64,000 nt of DNA from the NCBI GenBank assembly GCA_036557285.1, contig DATBHW010000057.1, positions 31,756-95,755 on the forward strand. The letters are read 5' to 3'. This DNA comes from Ktedonobacterales bacterium (GTDB taxonomy: Bacteria; Chloroflexota; Ktedonobacteria; Ktedonobacterales; DATBGS01). The stretch's first letter is position 1. Every line of letters starts with the position of its first letter. The notes below the pieces were generated by a model, which saw only the letters and a program-made list of their open reading frames with translations, was not told the DNA's origin and ran no database searches. Made by a program: the position numbers and the translations under genes. Shown piece by piece: positions 33,864 to 42,023 of the stretch.

Positions 33864-34466
33864 ATGGCAACAACCAAACAACCACAAACGATCACTATCA
33901 CGCCTGGGGACCGCATCACGGCTGCTGAGTATGCGGCCATGCCGCCAGAACAGGGCTGGCGCACAGAACTTTTCCGGGGGGTAGTCGTTCGCATGCCACT
34001 TATCAAAGACTTGCGCCACGAATGGGTGGCAGGCAATCTGTATGCTGCATTGCATGCGTATATTACGCCGCGCCGTTCGGGGCGAGCATCGATGGAGCAA
34101 GGCGGCTACAACGCCACCCTGCCAGGAGAGACTGACGAAACGATCTGGGGGCCGGATGTCGCTTTTATCAGCGCCGAGCGCCTGCCAGCGGCCCTTTCCT
34201 CCATAGCGCGGGGTGATTATGCGCCCGCGCCCGACCTGGCTGCCGAAGTAGTCAGCGCCAGCCAATCACGCCCGGAGATGGCCGAACGGGCGCAGCGGTG
34301 GCTCGCTGCGGGGACGCGCCTGGTTTGGAACGTGTGGCCGGAAAGCCAGACGGTGGATGTGTGGACGCCCGACACCCCCATGTACACGCTGAGCCTGCGT
34401 GATACCCTCGATGGCCTGGATGTGATACCCGACTTTTCTCTGCCGGTTGCTGGCTTGTTCGCCTAG
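33864..34466 (+). CDS. Uma2 family (DUF820) PD-(D/E)XK-fold protein, second copy
   Basis: The protein has 200 residues from the ATG at 33864, eight bases after GGAGG; the GTG nine bases earlier overlaps the SD. The Uma2 features are ITAAEYAAMPPEQGWRTELFRGVVVRM, WGPDVAFIS and DLAAEVVSASQSRPEMAERAQRWLAAGTRLVWNVWP. The acidic catalytic set (Asp in WGPDVAFIS, Glu in AAEVVS) is kept, but the residue following is Gln/Ser-rich and the later basic residue is shifted, as in many members. The function is unknown. A TAGAAT -10-like box lies about 25 bases ahead of the start. Confidence 0.9.
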   Translation: MATTKQPQTITITPGDRITAAEYAAMPPEQGWRTELFRGVVVRMPLIKDLRHEWVAGNLYAALHAYITPRRSGRASMEQGGYNATLPGETDETIWGPDVAFISAERLPAALSSIARGDYAPAPDLAAEVVSASQSRPEMAERAQRWLAAGTRLVWNVWPESQTVDVWTPDTPMYTLSLRDTLDGLDVIPDFSLPVAGLFA

Positions 34467-34579
34467 CTTGCCTGGCTAGCGTGATAATAGGACGCCGTAA
34501 TTACCACTCCCTTCTTTTGCTTCGTGCCCAAGTCACTTCACCCAGCCAAGAAACGATCCAGATAGGCTGGCGCCCACAC

Positions 34580-35197
34580 TCACTCATAAGTTGGTACTAT
34601 CTGGAAGGTTGAGAGCATCTGCGTGAAGGTCTGGCGGAACAGAGCGGCAGAGGCATCGTCGGCAGTGGAGTAGAACAAAAAAACCTCGTTGCTCAGAGCC
34701 ATCATGACTGCCAGCCCCTGGCCGCCAGCAGACCCCGGCCCGCTCAGCAGCGGCTGGGTCGTCCCGCCAACGCTCACGGAGCCGTCAGGCGCAAACCCTG
34801 GCGGCACGGCGCTGTCAATCACATCCGGCTGATTCATGGCTGCTGTGACCGTAATGACATTCTGCGTTGGGGCCGCGCCATTGCTCCCGCTTTTCCCAGG
34901 AAAGAAGGCCACCACCTCATAGGGCGCGTTCGGCGGCTGCGGCTCCAACGTCGTGGTCCAGGTTGGAGCATATTGGATACTAAAGGCATATGTGCTGTCG
35001 CTGTAGGTCCGCCATCCGGCGATCTGAGCAGGAGTGGGATTCGCTGTCGGCGTTGCCGTCGCAATATCAGCGCCACCACCCTGCTCAGGCGGATTTGATG
35101 CCGGGGTATCGCCGCATCCACTGAGCGCCAGCAGCGCCACCAGCGCCACGACCAGACTCCATGAACCTCGCCGAGGTAATCGAACCAGACGACGCAT
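34580..35197 (-). CDS. Lipoprotein with PsbP-like domain
   Basis: The protein has 205 residues from the ATG at 35197, with GGAGGG just before it. A longer frame extends into recO on the other strand and is rejected. The signal sequence LVVALVALLALSGCGDT is a lipobox with Cys27, so the mature protein is lipid-anchored. A Thr/Pro-rich linker precedes the domain, which begins GWRTYSDSTYAFSIQYAPTW and ends FRQTFTQMLSTFQIVP, the same pattern as the external domain of kinase 3 at 4538-6229. The gene is divergent from recO and does not lie near the kinases. Confidence 0.85.
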   Translation of the reverse strand: MRRLVRLPRRGSWSLVVALVALLALSGCGDTPASNPPEQGGGADIATATPTANPTPAQIAGWRTYSDSTYAFSIQYAPTWTTTLEPQPPNAPYEVVAFFPGKSGSNGAAPTQNVITVTAAMNQPDVIDSAVPPGFAPDGSVSVGGTTQPLLSGPGSAGGQGLAVMMALSNEVFLFYSTADDASAALFRQTFTQMLSTFQIVPTYE

Positions 35198-35341
35198 CAC
35201 AGTTCCCTCCAGCAACCAGGCATGATCGCCCGGTAATATGGTATAATTAGACACGGCTAGACCTGCCCTCGTGGGCATAAGCACATCCGTCTGGCCCCAT
35301 TCTATCACCATGAGCAACGCCCTGGTTGTAAGGACATCTGC

Positions 35342-36253
35342 ATGCGCCGACCACGTATCTATACGACCGACGCGCTCATCTTGAAGCGCATGGATTATGG
35401 CGAGGCTGATCGCATTCTGACCCTTTTCACACCGGGCCGGGGGAAGATCAAGGCCATCGCTAAAGGCGCGCGGCGCACCACCAGCCGCATCGCCGGGCAT
35501 GTGGAACTCTTCACGCGCAGCCAGTTGCAGCTTGCCGCTGGCCGCGATCTGGAGATCATTACCCAGGGCGAAAGCCAGGAACGCTTCCCCCATCTGCGCG
35601 CCGGACTCTGGCACGCGACCACCGCCTATTATCTGGCCGAACTGATTGACAAATTCACCGAGGAACACAACGAATACGCCGACCTCTATACCCTATTGAT
35701 TGAGAGCCTGCGTCGGCTGGATGAGGACGCAGCCAGTGCCAGACATGCCAGCAACGGACACAACGGCGCGCACGCCCTCCACGAAACTCCGGCCATTTAT
35801 GCTGCGCTCTCTGGCGACATTGGAGCCGCCGGCCAGGGGAACGGGTACGCAACCGGCAACGGCCACCCAGACGCCCCCTATCGCAGCCGCGCCTGGCAGA
35901 TGCTGCGCTACTTCGAGGTTCACCTGCTGGGCGATCTGGGCTATCGCCCCAGCCTGCACGAATGCGCCGCGTGCGGCTCCACGCTTCAGCCAGTCGAAAA
36001 TGGCTTTAACCCCACCCTCGGCGGCGTCCTCTGCCCCAACTGTTCGCGCTACTCCCAACGTCCCATCTCCCTTCCCAGCCTGAAAGTGCTGCGCCTCCTC
36101 CAGACCAGCCCCTGGGAAAGCATTCCGCGTCTGCGCCTGGACAGCAGCCAGCAGAGCGAGATCGAATATCTGCTTCAGGCGCTGATCCGCTTCCACCTGG
36201 AGCGCGACCTGAAATCGTGGGACTTCCTGCGCCATATCCAGCCCGCGTACTAA
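35342..36253 (+). CDS. recO: DNA repair protein RecO
   Basis: The protein has 303 residues, 50-60 longer than typical RecO. The N-terminal OB fold is TTDALILKRMDYGEADRILTLFTPGRGKIKAIAKGARR. The helical domain contains YLAELIDKFTEE. The zinc site is CAACG with CPNC, and the C-terminal helices include YRSRAWQMLRYFEVHLL. The extra length is an Asn/His/Gly-rich insertion at about 130-180, probably a flexible loop. RecO loads RecA onto SSB-coated DNA together with RecR. It is a single gene; the divergent lipoprotein shares its upstream region. Confidence 0.95.
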   Translation: MRRPRIYTTDALILKRMDYGEADRILTLFTPGRGKIKAIAKGARRTTSRIAGHVELFTRSQLQLAAGRDLEIITQGESQERFPHLRAGLWHATTAYYLAELIDKFTEEHNEYADLYTLLIESLRRLDEDAASARHASNGHNGAHALHETPAIYAALSGDIGAAGQGNGYATGNGHPDAPYRSRAWQMLRYFEVHLLGDLGYRPSLHECAACGSTLQPVENGFNPTLGGVLCPNCSRYSQRPISLPSLKVLRLLQTSPWESIPRLRLDSSQQSEIEYLLQALIRFHLERDLKSWDFLRHIQPAY

Positions 36254-36383
36254 CGTTCTTGCTGGCACAGATTTTGCCACAGCACTTACCGCCCTGGCAG
36301 GCGCCAGCCTCCGAGCTTTTATGGCTGGCGGCTTCTGGCGCGGCCAGGCGTCGTGTAGGGTCTGCCAGGGCAAGGTGAGCAAC

Positions 36384-36923
36384 ATGCGCGCAATTCTTTG
36401 GATTGGTGGGATCGTCATCGTCGGCGCGGTCGTCTTCGTCGTGATTCCTGCATTCACGGTGCAGAACGCTGGCGCCGCTACGCTGGTTGCTATCAAAGGC
36501 GGGGATATTAAGGGTACGGCTACCCTTTCGCCGGTTCAGGGCGGCCAGGCAACCATGATTGATGTCCAGGTAGAGCGCCTGGAACCAAATACCACCTATG
36601 CCCTCTCTATCCGTTCCGGCTCCTGTTTTGGCAGCATCCTGACCGCGTTGCAGCCCGCTGTGACCGACATAAGCGGCAACGGCTCCAGCAGCACCACGCT
36701 CAGCGCGCAAATCCAGACTTCGTGGTTTATCATCCTGCACAACGGCAGCAGCACCAGAAACGCGGTCCTGGCCTGCGGTCAGGTCGTAGTCAACGCCGTC
36801 GTAACAGGTACGACGCCGCCACTCATCAACCCCGATACGACGCCCATCATGAACCTGACCCCCACCCCAGGGCCGCCAGGGCAATTTCCCAACACCGGCG
36901 GCGGCCCGCCACAGCAGCCATGA
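36384..36923 (+). CDS. Secreted or membrane-anchored beta-rich protein, unknown function
   Basis: The protein has 179 residues from the ATG at 36384, behind AAGGTGAG. One N-terminal helix (ILWIGGIVIVGAVVFVVIPAF) anchors it or acts as a signal peptide. The rest is beta-rich with two cysteines (RSGSCFGS, LACGQ) and a pattern (TATLSP...LEPNTTYALSIRSGSC...SWFIILHNG) similar to small CHRD/superoxide-dismutase-like secreted domains. There is a Pro-rich C-terminal tail. I cannot assign a function. It sits between recO and a convergent membrane-protein gene. Confidence 0.65.
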   Translation: MRAILWIGGIVIVGAVVFVVIPAFTVQNAGAATLVAIKGGDIKGTATLSPVQGGQATMIDVQVERLEPNTTYALSIRSGSCFGSILTALQPAVTDISGNGSSSTTLSAQIQTSWFIILHNGSSTRNAVLACGQVVVNAVVTGTTPPLINPDTTPIMNLTPTPGPPGQFPNTGGGPPQQP

Positions 36924-36950
36924 CCGGCTGAAGCGCCCATCTTTCAGCCG

Positions 36951-37796
36951 CTATCCTGGCTGGAAAGGGGCAAAGACCTGCTGCCTCAACGCCGCGCCAA
37001 GCTGTTGTATCTCGGCCAGCGTTTGGGCAGTATCCGTCTGATACTGCGTGATGGTCTTCTGAGCAGCCGTCAGGTCCGGCGACAGGCTCACCAGTTCGCC
37101 CAGGAGGTCGTTTGTTACCTGACTATCCCTGGCCGCCAGGCTCCGGCAGTCGTCGAGCAGCGGCTGGTACCTGGGATCGGGAGTCGTCAGGGCATTGAGC
37201 GCCGCCTGATCGTCTCTCAGATTAGCCTGATCGCTTTGCAAAGTAGTTACCAGGCCCGCAGCGTCTTTTTGCAGTTTGTTGATGTCTGGCGGATCGCCAT
37301 ACGGTTGCAGCGATTGGGCAAAGCGCGCGCAGTGAGCCTGGACAGCCTGTCCGAACGTTCCCAACAGTTCGTGAGGATACGAGACCAGGCCGCCAAAGAG
37401 CAGCCCGCCCAGCAGAATCAGCGTTGCCAGCCAGACCAGTGTCACCGGCGCGGCTACGCCCGCCTGGACCTGGCGCGCCCGGCGAGCTGCCAGCAAGGCG
37501 CAGATCAGCCCTGGCAAGGACACCACGCCGCCGATCACCGGGCCAAGCAAAACGATAACGAGCAGGGTCTGATTGACCGTCAGAGGCGTCAGCGCGGCCA
37601 GGCCCATAAACATCCACGCGGTTGACGCCAGGAAGAAGCCCAGCAAACCAAAGACCCACGCCAGCCAGATCGGCCAGCCGATAGGCGTCGCTGCGTACTC
37701 GGCGAACAGCGGTCCAGTGCCACGACGCTCCGCATATTCTGCCCGCAGCGCTTGCAGAGACTGAGAATCACGCGAGTGGGGGCGCTCCTTCTTCAC
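36951..37796 (-). CDS. Membrane protein with C-terminal coiled coil, unknown function
   Basis: The protein has 281 residues from the GTG at 37796, six bases after AAGGGAG; a TTG further upstream overlaps this SD. After a basic, charged N-terminus there are three membrane helices (WPIWLAWVFGLLGFFLASTAWMFMGLAAL; TLLVIVLLGPVIGGVVSLPGLICALLA; VTLVWLATLILLGGLLFGGLV), then about 110 residues rich in Gln/Asp/Leu that look like a coiled coil (DAAGLVTTLQSDQANLRDDQAALNAL). It resembles no family I recognise. Confidence 0.6.
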   Translation of the reverse strand: MKKERPHSRDSQSLQALRAEYAERRGTGPLFAEYAATPIGWPIWLAWVFGLLGFFLASTAWMFMGLAALTPLTVNQTLLVIVLLGPVIGGVVSLPGLICALLAARRARQVQAGVAAPVTLVWLATLILLGGLLFGGLVSYPHELLGTFGQAVQAHCARFAQSLQPYGDPPDINKLQKDAAGLVTTLQSDQANLRDDQAALNALTTPDPRYQPLLDDCRSLAARDSQVTNDLLGELVSLSPDLTAAQKTITQYQTDTAQTLAEIQQLGAALRQQVFAPFQPG

Positions 37797-37968
37797 AACC
37801 AACTCCCTTTGCAACGCTTGCTGGTTCGCCTCTCAGCGGCGGCTACCTCTCTTCGTAGTAAAGAACGCTCTAGGGGGCTGAAATAGTTCAGTTTTTCAGC
37901 GAAGTTGCTCGGCGAAGTCGCAAAGAGAAGGCCAGTCTATGAGCGTAAGGTCAGAGCAAGGCGCTGCT

Positions 37969-39591
37969 TCAGGGAAATTCGCTGCGAATCTCGCGCAGTT
38001 GTTCAGATGTCAGCAAGCGAAAGAGAATCAGCAGATTTTCCAGATCGTACTCCATGCCGATAGCATGAAGTTCCTGCTTGATGCGTCCGATTGACGCCAC
38101 CTGAGCAGGCGTCACCAGACCCCGGCTCACCAGCACAGCCGCCAGCAGTTGATCGTGCGTCAGAAACTTAAACAGGAGCAGCACCTCCCCTAGCCGATAA
38201 TCAATATCAACCCCGCGCAAAAGCCGTTGAATGCCCTGAGCCACTTCCAATCGCTGCGGGCTGACAAGCTGGCCTTCGACCAGCACATTGCCCAGTGAAC
38301 GCTCGATCTGTCCAGGCGCTACCACCGGCGCGAGCGTCTGGTTCTGATACGAAGCGGGTTGGCCGACGCCAGCCATCGGGTCCATCTCCCCTGGTAGTCG
38401 GCGCGACGGAACCGCAGTCGGCTCATCAGCATTTCTCGCCATCGTTGCGGTGCGCTCGCGCCGCAGATATTCATACTCGTTCAGAGCATCCCCACGCAGG
38501 TTATCCTCGCGCGCGCGGCTGCGCGTATCCTGTAGTTGCGGCAGCGGCTGCGGAACGCCCTGCGCCCGGCTCAGGTCGGCAAACGTCTGCTGGCCCATAT
38601 AGAGCGTATCTGCCGCGCGCGGCGCGGGAGGCTGACCAGTCTGGTTCATCACGCCCATACCCTGTACGGCGTGGCTCTGCCCTCGGCCCCACTGGCTTGC
38701 CTCGGCCCCAGGCATGCTTGAGGCGTTCATCGCGTTGGGGGCAACCGCAGGGCGATACCCAGGCGCGCCGCCCTCCGCCAGCGATTTGATCGCATCGCTG
38801 ATCGCCGCCAGATCGCCCATCGGCATAGAGGGATTAAACGACGCGCCATTCATCTGGCCCGCGCCTGGCATCGGAGGCATTCTATTCATTTCTTGCGCCC
38901 AGCCCCCATGAGCAGGGTTCATGGCCGATGCGCCAGGGCTGCCAGATAAAGGCAGAAACTCAGGCGGCTGCCCAGGCTGTATGCCCCCGCTGAGATTCAA
39001 TACCCCCGCGATGGGCTGCTGGCGCGCCGCGTACTCCGGCGGATTCACAGGCAGCGGTATCGAGGGAACGCGCTGCTGGACCGCTGGCGCAGGGTGGCTG
39101 TTTGCTGACGGCCCCGGAGCGCGCAAAAAGCCTGAATCTGGTGGCTGGCGCGGCGGAGGAGGCACCTTCAGACGCACCGCCTCAACCAGCGCGCTGATGC
39201 CCTGGGGGCCGCGCACCTCCACATCAGGGCGTCCGCTCCCATCAGTCACATCAGGCTCGATGCCAGGCACAATATAGCGATAGGTAATCACCTGCACACC
39301 ACGCCCAAATCGCTGCGCATCCAGGGCTACCCAGAACTCACGCCGACTCGTGGCCGCCTGGCCCAGATTTACCAGGGCTAATCTGACTGGATAGCGGGCA
39401 ATCAGATCAAACACTTCGACAGGCGTCCGGGCAGACCGACCCTCATAGCCTTGCGAGCGCAACTGGCCCAGCAGCAGCCCGGCCAGCGATTCATCGCGCT
39501 CAAAAGCGACGATCAGCGTTTGATGTGCGCCTGCCGCCGCGCGCGGCGCGCCGGGCGCTGGGTAGCTGTGTGAGGGATTCCCCATAGCCAT
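37969..39591 (-). CDS. Receiver-like N-terminus, long disordered linker and MshEN/GspE-N-like C-terminus
   Basis: The protein has 540 residues. The first 120 residues after a Pro-rich start resemble a degenerate receiver (TLIVAFERDESLAGLLLGQLRSQGYEGRSARTPVEVFDLIARYPVRLALVNLGQ) lacking the phospho-acceptor Asp. About 270 residues rich in Pro, Gly, Met and Gln follow. The C-terminal 120 residues contain two similar helical units, SLGNVLVEGQLVSPQRLEVAQGIQ and AAVLVSRGLVTPAQVASIGRIKQE, like the c-di-GMP-binding MshEN/GspE N-terminal repeats. The ligand residues cannot be judged by eye. It may be a scaffold that links second-messenger input to some motility or secretion machine, but this is inference. 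Confidence 0.6.
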   Translation of the reverse strand: MAMGNPSHSYPAPGAPRAAAGAHQTLIVAFERDESLAGLLLGQLRSQGYEGRSARTPVEVFDLIARYPVRLALVNLGQAATSRREFWVALDAQRFGRGVQVITYRYIVPGIEPDVTDGSGRPDVEVRGPQGISALVEAVRLKVPPPPRQPPDSGFLRAPGPSANSHPAPAVQQRVPSIPLPVNPPEYAARQQPIAGVLNLSGGIQPGQPPEFLPLSGSPGASAMNPAHGGWAQEMNRMPPMPGAGQMNGASFNPSMPMGDLAAISDAIKSLAEGGAPGYRPAVAPNAMNASSMPGAEASQWGRGQSHAVQGMGVMNQTGQPPAPRAADTLYMGQQTFADLSRAQGVPQPLPQLQDTRSRAREDNLRGDALNEYEYLRRERTATMARNADEPTAVPSRRLPGEMDPMAGVGQPASYQNQTLAPVVAPGQIERSLGNVLVEGQLVSPQRLEVAQGIQRLLRGVDIDYRLGEVLLLFKFLTHDQLLAAVLVSRGLVTPAQVASIGRIKQELHAIGMEYDLENLLILFRLLTSEQLREIRSEFP

Positions 39592-39827
39592 TCATTCCCC
39601 CATGTAACGGCATGGCTCTAGCCTGCCGGAAACGTTGCCTTCGCGGATTTGGACCAGTATAACATACCTCCCAACGCTTCCCAAGCCAGGGGTGTCCTCA
39701 CCAGGACTTTGTGGGGATTCGCTGTTTGTGTTGCATCCCACCAGCAGCAATGTTACACTCTATAGCATAGAGGAATCCCCAACCGCAAGGCGTGGGGAGC
39801 GGTTAACCGAGGAAGGAATAATCAGCC

Positions 39828-40652
39828 ATGTCTGCCTCCCAGTTTCAATCCGGTTCTGGTGGCGCTGGCGGACGGCGTGGACGACGAGGCGGCGGAGGTG
39901 GTGGGGCTGGCTCTCAAGGCCCACGCGGCCCGCGCGACCCGTACTCGTCGTCGGGATCAGGCAGCGGGGGAGAGTCGCCAGAGCAGCAAAATGATATTGC
40001 CATTCGGATGTTGCAGCGGGCGCTGGCCGAAAGCCAGGAGCGCGGCGACAAAGCGGGCACCCTCGCCAGTCATATCAGCCTGGCGGTAGCACTGCTGGAG
40101 GCCGGCCACCCCCAGGACGCGTTGGAACATAACCAGCGGGCGCTGGAACTGGCCGAAGAGTTGAAAGACGAGGTAGCCCTGGCAGCCGCTCATCTGCGCA
40201 TGGGCCAGATTCAGAGCGACCTCAAAAATCACGCCAGCGCAGTTGCATCCTATGAGCGGGCGTTGGACCTCTTTCAGCAACAGGGCGATTCGTCCGGCAC
40301 TGCTGCCGTCTATAGCAAGCTTGGCGAGGCATATTACCGCGAGGGAAACTATGACCAGGCCATCAGCCGGTTCCAGCAAGCTTTGCCGCTCTATCGGGAA
40401 GGGAACGATCAGGTCGCCATCGCCCTGACCCACAGCAACCTGGGCGCGGCGCGATACCATCAGGGCCAGTATGATGACGCTTTAGAAGAACACCGCGCCG
40501 CCCTGGCGATCTGGCAGCGCCTCAACAACGCTGGTGGCCTGGCGACCACCTATAACTACCTGGCGGCCATCTATAACGCCCAGGGCCACTATGACCTCGC
40601 CATGCTCAATTATGGCCTGGCAAGCGTGGCCCTGGTACGTCCAAAGCGTTAG
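39828..40652 (+). CDS. Tetratricopeptide repeat protein with Gly/Arg-rich N-terminus
   Basis: The protein has 274 residues, with GAGGAAGGA before the ATG. The first 50 residues are Gly/Arg/Ser-rich (RRGRRGGGGGGAG), typical of a disordered nucleic-acid-binding tail. Five TPR units follow: ALEHNQRALELAEEL, AVASYERALDLFQQQG, YDQAISRFQQALPLYREG, YDDALEEHRAALAIWQRL and YDLAMLNYGLASVALV. It is cytoplasmic and its partner is unknown. It shares the repeat type with the TPR gene at 12547-13539, but the order of units differs. The 236-base gap upstream holds a short CTCTATAGCATAGAG inverted repeat at about 39759. Confidence 0.8.
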   Translation: MSASQFQSGSGGAGGRRGRRGGGGGGAGSQGPRGPRDPYSSSGSGSGGESPEQQNDIAIRMLQRALAESQERGDKAGTLASHISLAVALLEAGHPQDALEHNQRALELAEELKDEVALAAAHLRMGQIQSDLKNHASAVASYERALDLFQQQGDSSGTAAVYSKLGEAYYREGNYDQAISRFQQALPLYREGNDQVAIALTHSNLGAARYHQGQYDDALEEHRAALAIWQRLNNAGGLATTYNYLAAIYNAQGHYDLAMLNYGLASVALVRPKR

Positions 40653-40658
40653 CGAAGA

Positions 40659-41045
40659 TCAGGAGACGCGCCGACGCGCGCGCGGATGCCGATTGCTCAC
40701 CTCCGCCAGAGATGGGACCGCGCGAGCGCGCGCCGCGCGACGACGACGGCGAGGCTGCGCCTCATCCTCTGGCGCGGCAACAGCACCAGGGCTGGCAGCG
40801 GCTCGCTGCTCAGCGGGCGCTTCCGCCTCATCAACCCCAACGAGAAAGTAATTGCGCCGCAACCCCGGATCGCCGCAGACCCGCATCCGCCGATGCGCCA
40901 GCCCTTCCGCCTGCGTCGGATTCAGATGCGCCAGCGTTGGCGGCGCCCCAAAACGCTCCGCATAGCGTTCCGCCGCCTCGTTCAGCTTTTCTACCACCGC
41001 CCGCTTGGAATCGTCGTCAAACCAGAGCAAACCCAGCTTCATCAT
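40659..41045 (-). CDS. Short conserved hypothetical protein (Chloroflexota-type)
   Basis: The protein has 128 residues from the first of two ATGs at 41045, with AAGGAAAGG upstream. Longer frames upstream have no SD and are rejected. The first 75 residues (MMKLGLLWFDDDSKRAVVEKLNEAAERYAERFGAPPTLAHLNP) form a compact alpha/beta region; the sequence LGLLWFDDD..K and a PT-H-NP motif recur, to my recollection, in orphan proteins of other Chloroflexota. An Ala/Arg/Pro-rich disordered tail completes it. The function is unknown. It is convergent with the TPR gene. Confidence 0.65.
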   Translation of the reverse strand: MMKLGLLWFDDDSKRAVVEKLNEAAERYAERFGAPPTLAHLNPTQAEGLAHRRMRVCGDPGLRRNYFLVGVDEAEAPAEQRAAASPGAVAAPEDEAQPRRRRRAARARAVPSLAEVSNRHPRARRRVS

Positions 41046-41183
41046 AAGCAAACCTTTCCTTGCGCAGTAGAGGTTCCAGCGGCCCCCCAGGCCGTCATAG
41101 AATATTTGTTCTATTCCAGTATAGCGAATAGACTCCCTTCCTGTCAAGAGGCTCAGGCTCTTTTGGCAGAACAAATGCGCAGG

Positions 41184-41239
41184 TTATCGGGAAGGAGCAG
41201 CGCACCGTAGCCTTACGGTGCGCTGCTCCTTCCCGATAA
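41184..41239. repeat. Perfect 26-base inverted repeat between rplI and a small gene
   Basis: The two arms (41184-41209 and 41214-41239) are exact reverse complements with a 4-base loop GCCT. The outer ends are TTATCGGGAAGG / CCTTCCCGATAA. It follows the rplI stop by 16 bases, so it is in the position of a terminator, but no T-run follows on either strand. It is unrelated to the palindromic repeat family. Confidence 0.85.
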
Positions 41240-41254
41240 GGTTCATCTCAGGCG

Positions 41255-41734
41255 CTATGCCTCGGCTTCGGCTTCCGCCTCCACAGGCTCGGTGGACTCG
41301 ATAACCACCGTCAGCTTTGGCTCCTTGCCCCTGGCAACATGTACCGGCACCTCATATGTCCCCACCGCGCGCAGCGGCTCAGGCAGTTCAATGGACCGGC
41401 GATCAATGGAGAGGCCGTTCTGCGCGCGGATAGCCTCGGCAATATCCTGGTTGGTAATCGAGCCATACAGGCGGCCACCCTTGCCCGCGCGGGCGCGGAA
41501 GGTGATGGTAATGTCGCTTAGCTGCGCAGACAGCGCCTGCTGTTCCGCCTCAATCTTCTCCTGTTTGCGTCGTTCCGCAGCAATGTGCTGCTTCAGATTG
41601 CCCAGCGCCGCTGGCGTGGCAGCCGCCACCAGACCCTGGCGCAGCAGGTAGTTGCGGGCATAGCCTTCCGCCACGTCTTTCACGTCGCCGGTCTGGCCCA
41701 GTCCCGTCACATCTTTCAACAAAATCACTTTCAT
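41255..41734 (-). CDS. rplI: Ribosomal protein bL9
   Basis: The protein has 159 residues. The N-terminal domain [36 protein letters not shown] is the bL9 signature. It is followed by the long connecting helix ([17 protein letters not shown]) and the C-terminal domain [20 protein letters not shown] with [11 protein letters not shown]. The last residues are acidic (VEAEAEAEA). It is not beside rpsF or rpsR here, the usual partners, so the common operon is broken in this genome. Confidence 0.97.
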   Translation of the reverse strand: MKVILLKDVTGLGQTGDVKDVAEGYARNYLLRQGLVAAATPAALGNLKQHIAAERRKQEKIEAEQQALSAQLSDITITFRARAGKGGRLYGSITNQDIAEAIRAQNGLSIDRRSIELPEPLRAVGTYEVPVHVARGKEPKLTVVIESTEPVEAEAEAEA

Positions 41735-41896
41735 GGCGCGTTTTCCTCTGTCTCTTTCCTTCTATCGCTCGCGCGGACGCCGCGCTTCGCTGGCGGCGCC
41801 CGCGATCATCTCTGGCAAGCGCAATCGCCCGGCTCATCGCGCCTGTTCAGCGCACATCGCACGAAAGTATAACATTGTTTGCCCTGCTGGCGCAAC

Positions 41897-41926
41897 TTGA
41901 CAACAGGCATGCGTTGCTCCTATTCT
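41897..41926 (+). promoter_or_regulatory. Probable promoter for the hydroxyacid dehydrogenase
   Basis: TTGACA (41897-41902) and TATTCT (41921-41926) are 18 bases apart; a second TATAAT lies at 41934-41939. The start codon at 42024 is about 95 bases downstream. The rest of the 290-base gap after rplI shows nothing further. Confidence 0.55.
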
Positions 41927-42023
41927 ATAAGTCTATAATACTAAGAAACCGTCTACAGCGCCTGGAACCCTCAACCCCAACCTTGCGCTGCTTGCTATCC
42001 TGGACGTTGGAGGCACATGAGCT

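Noticed and set aside
35342..35668. A longer start for the PsbP-like lipoprotein reaching into recO on the other strand
   Set aside because: The lipoprotein signal begins at 35197 with a good SD; the longer frame has no SD and overlaps a conserved gene.
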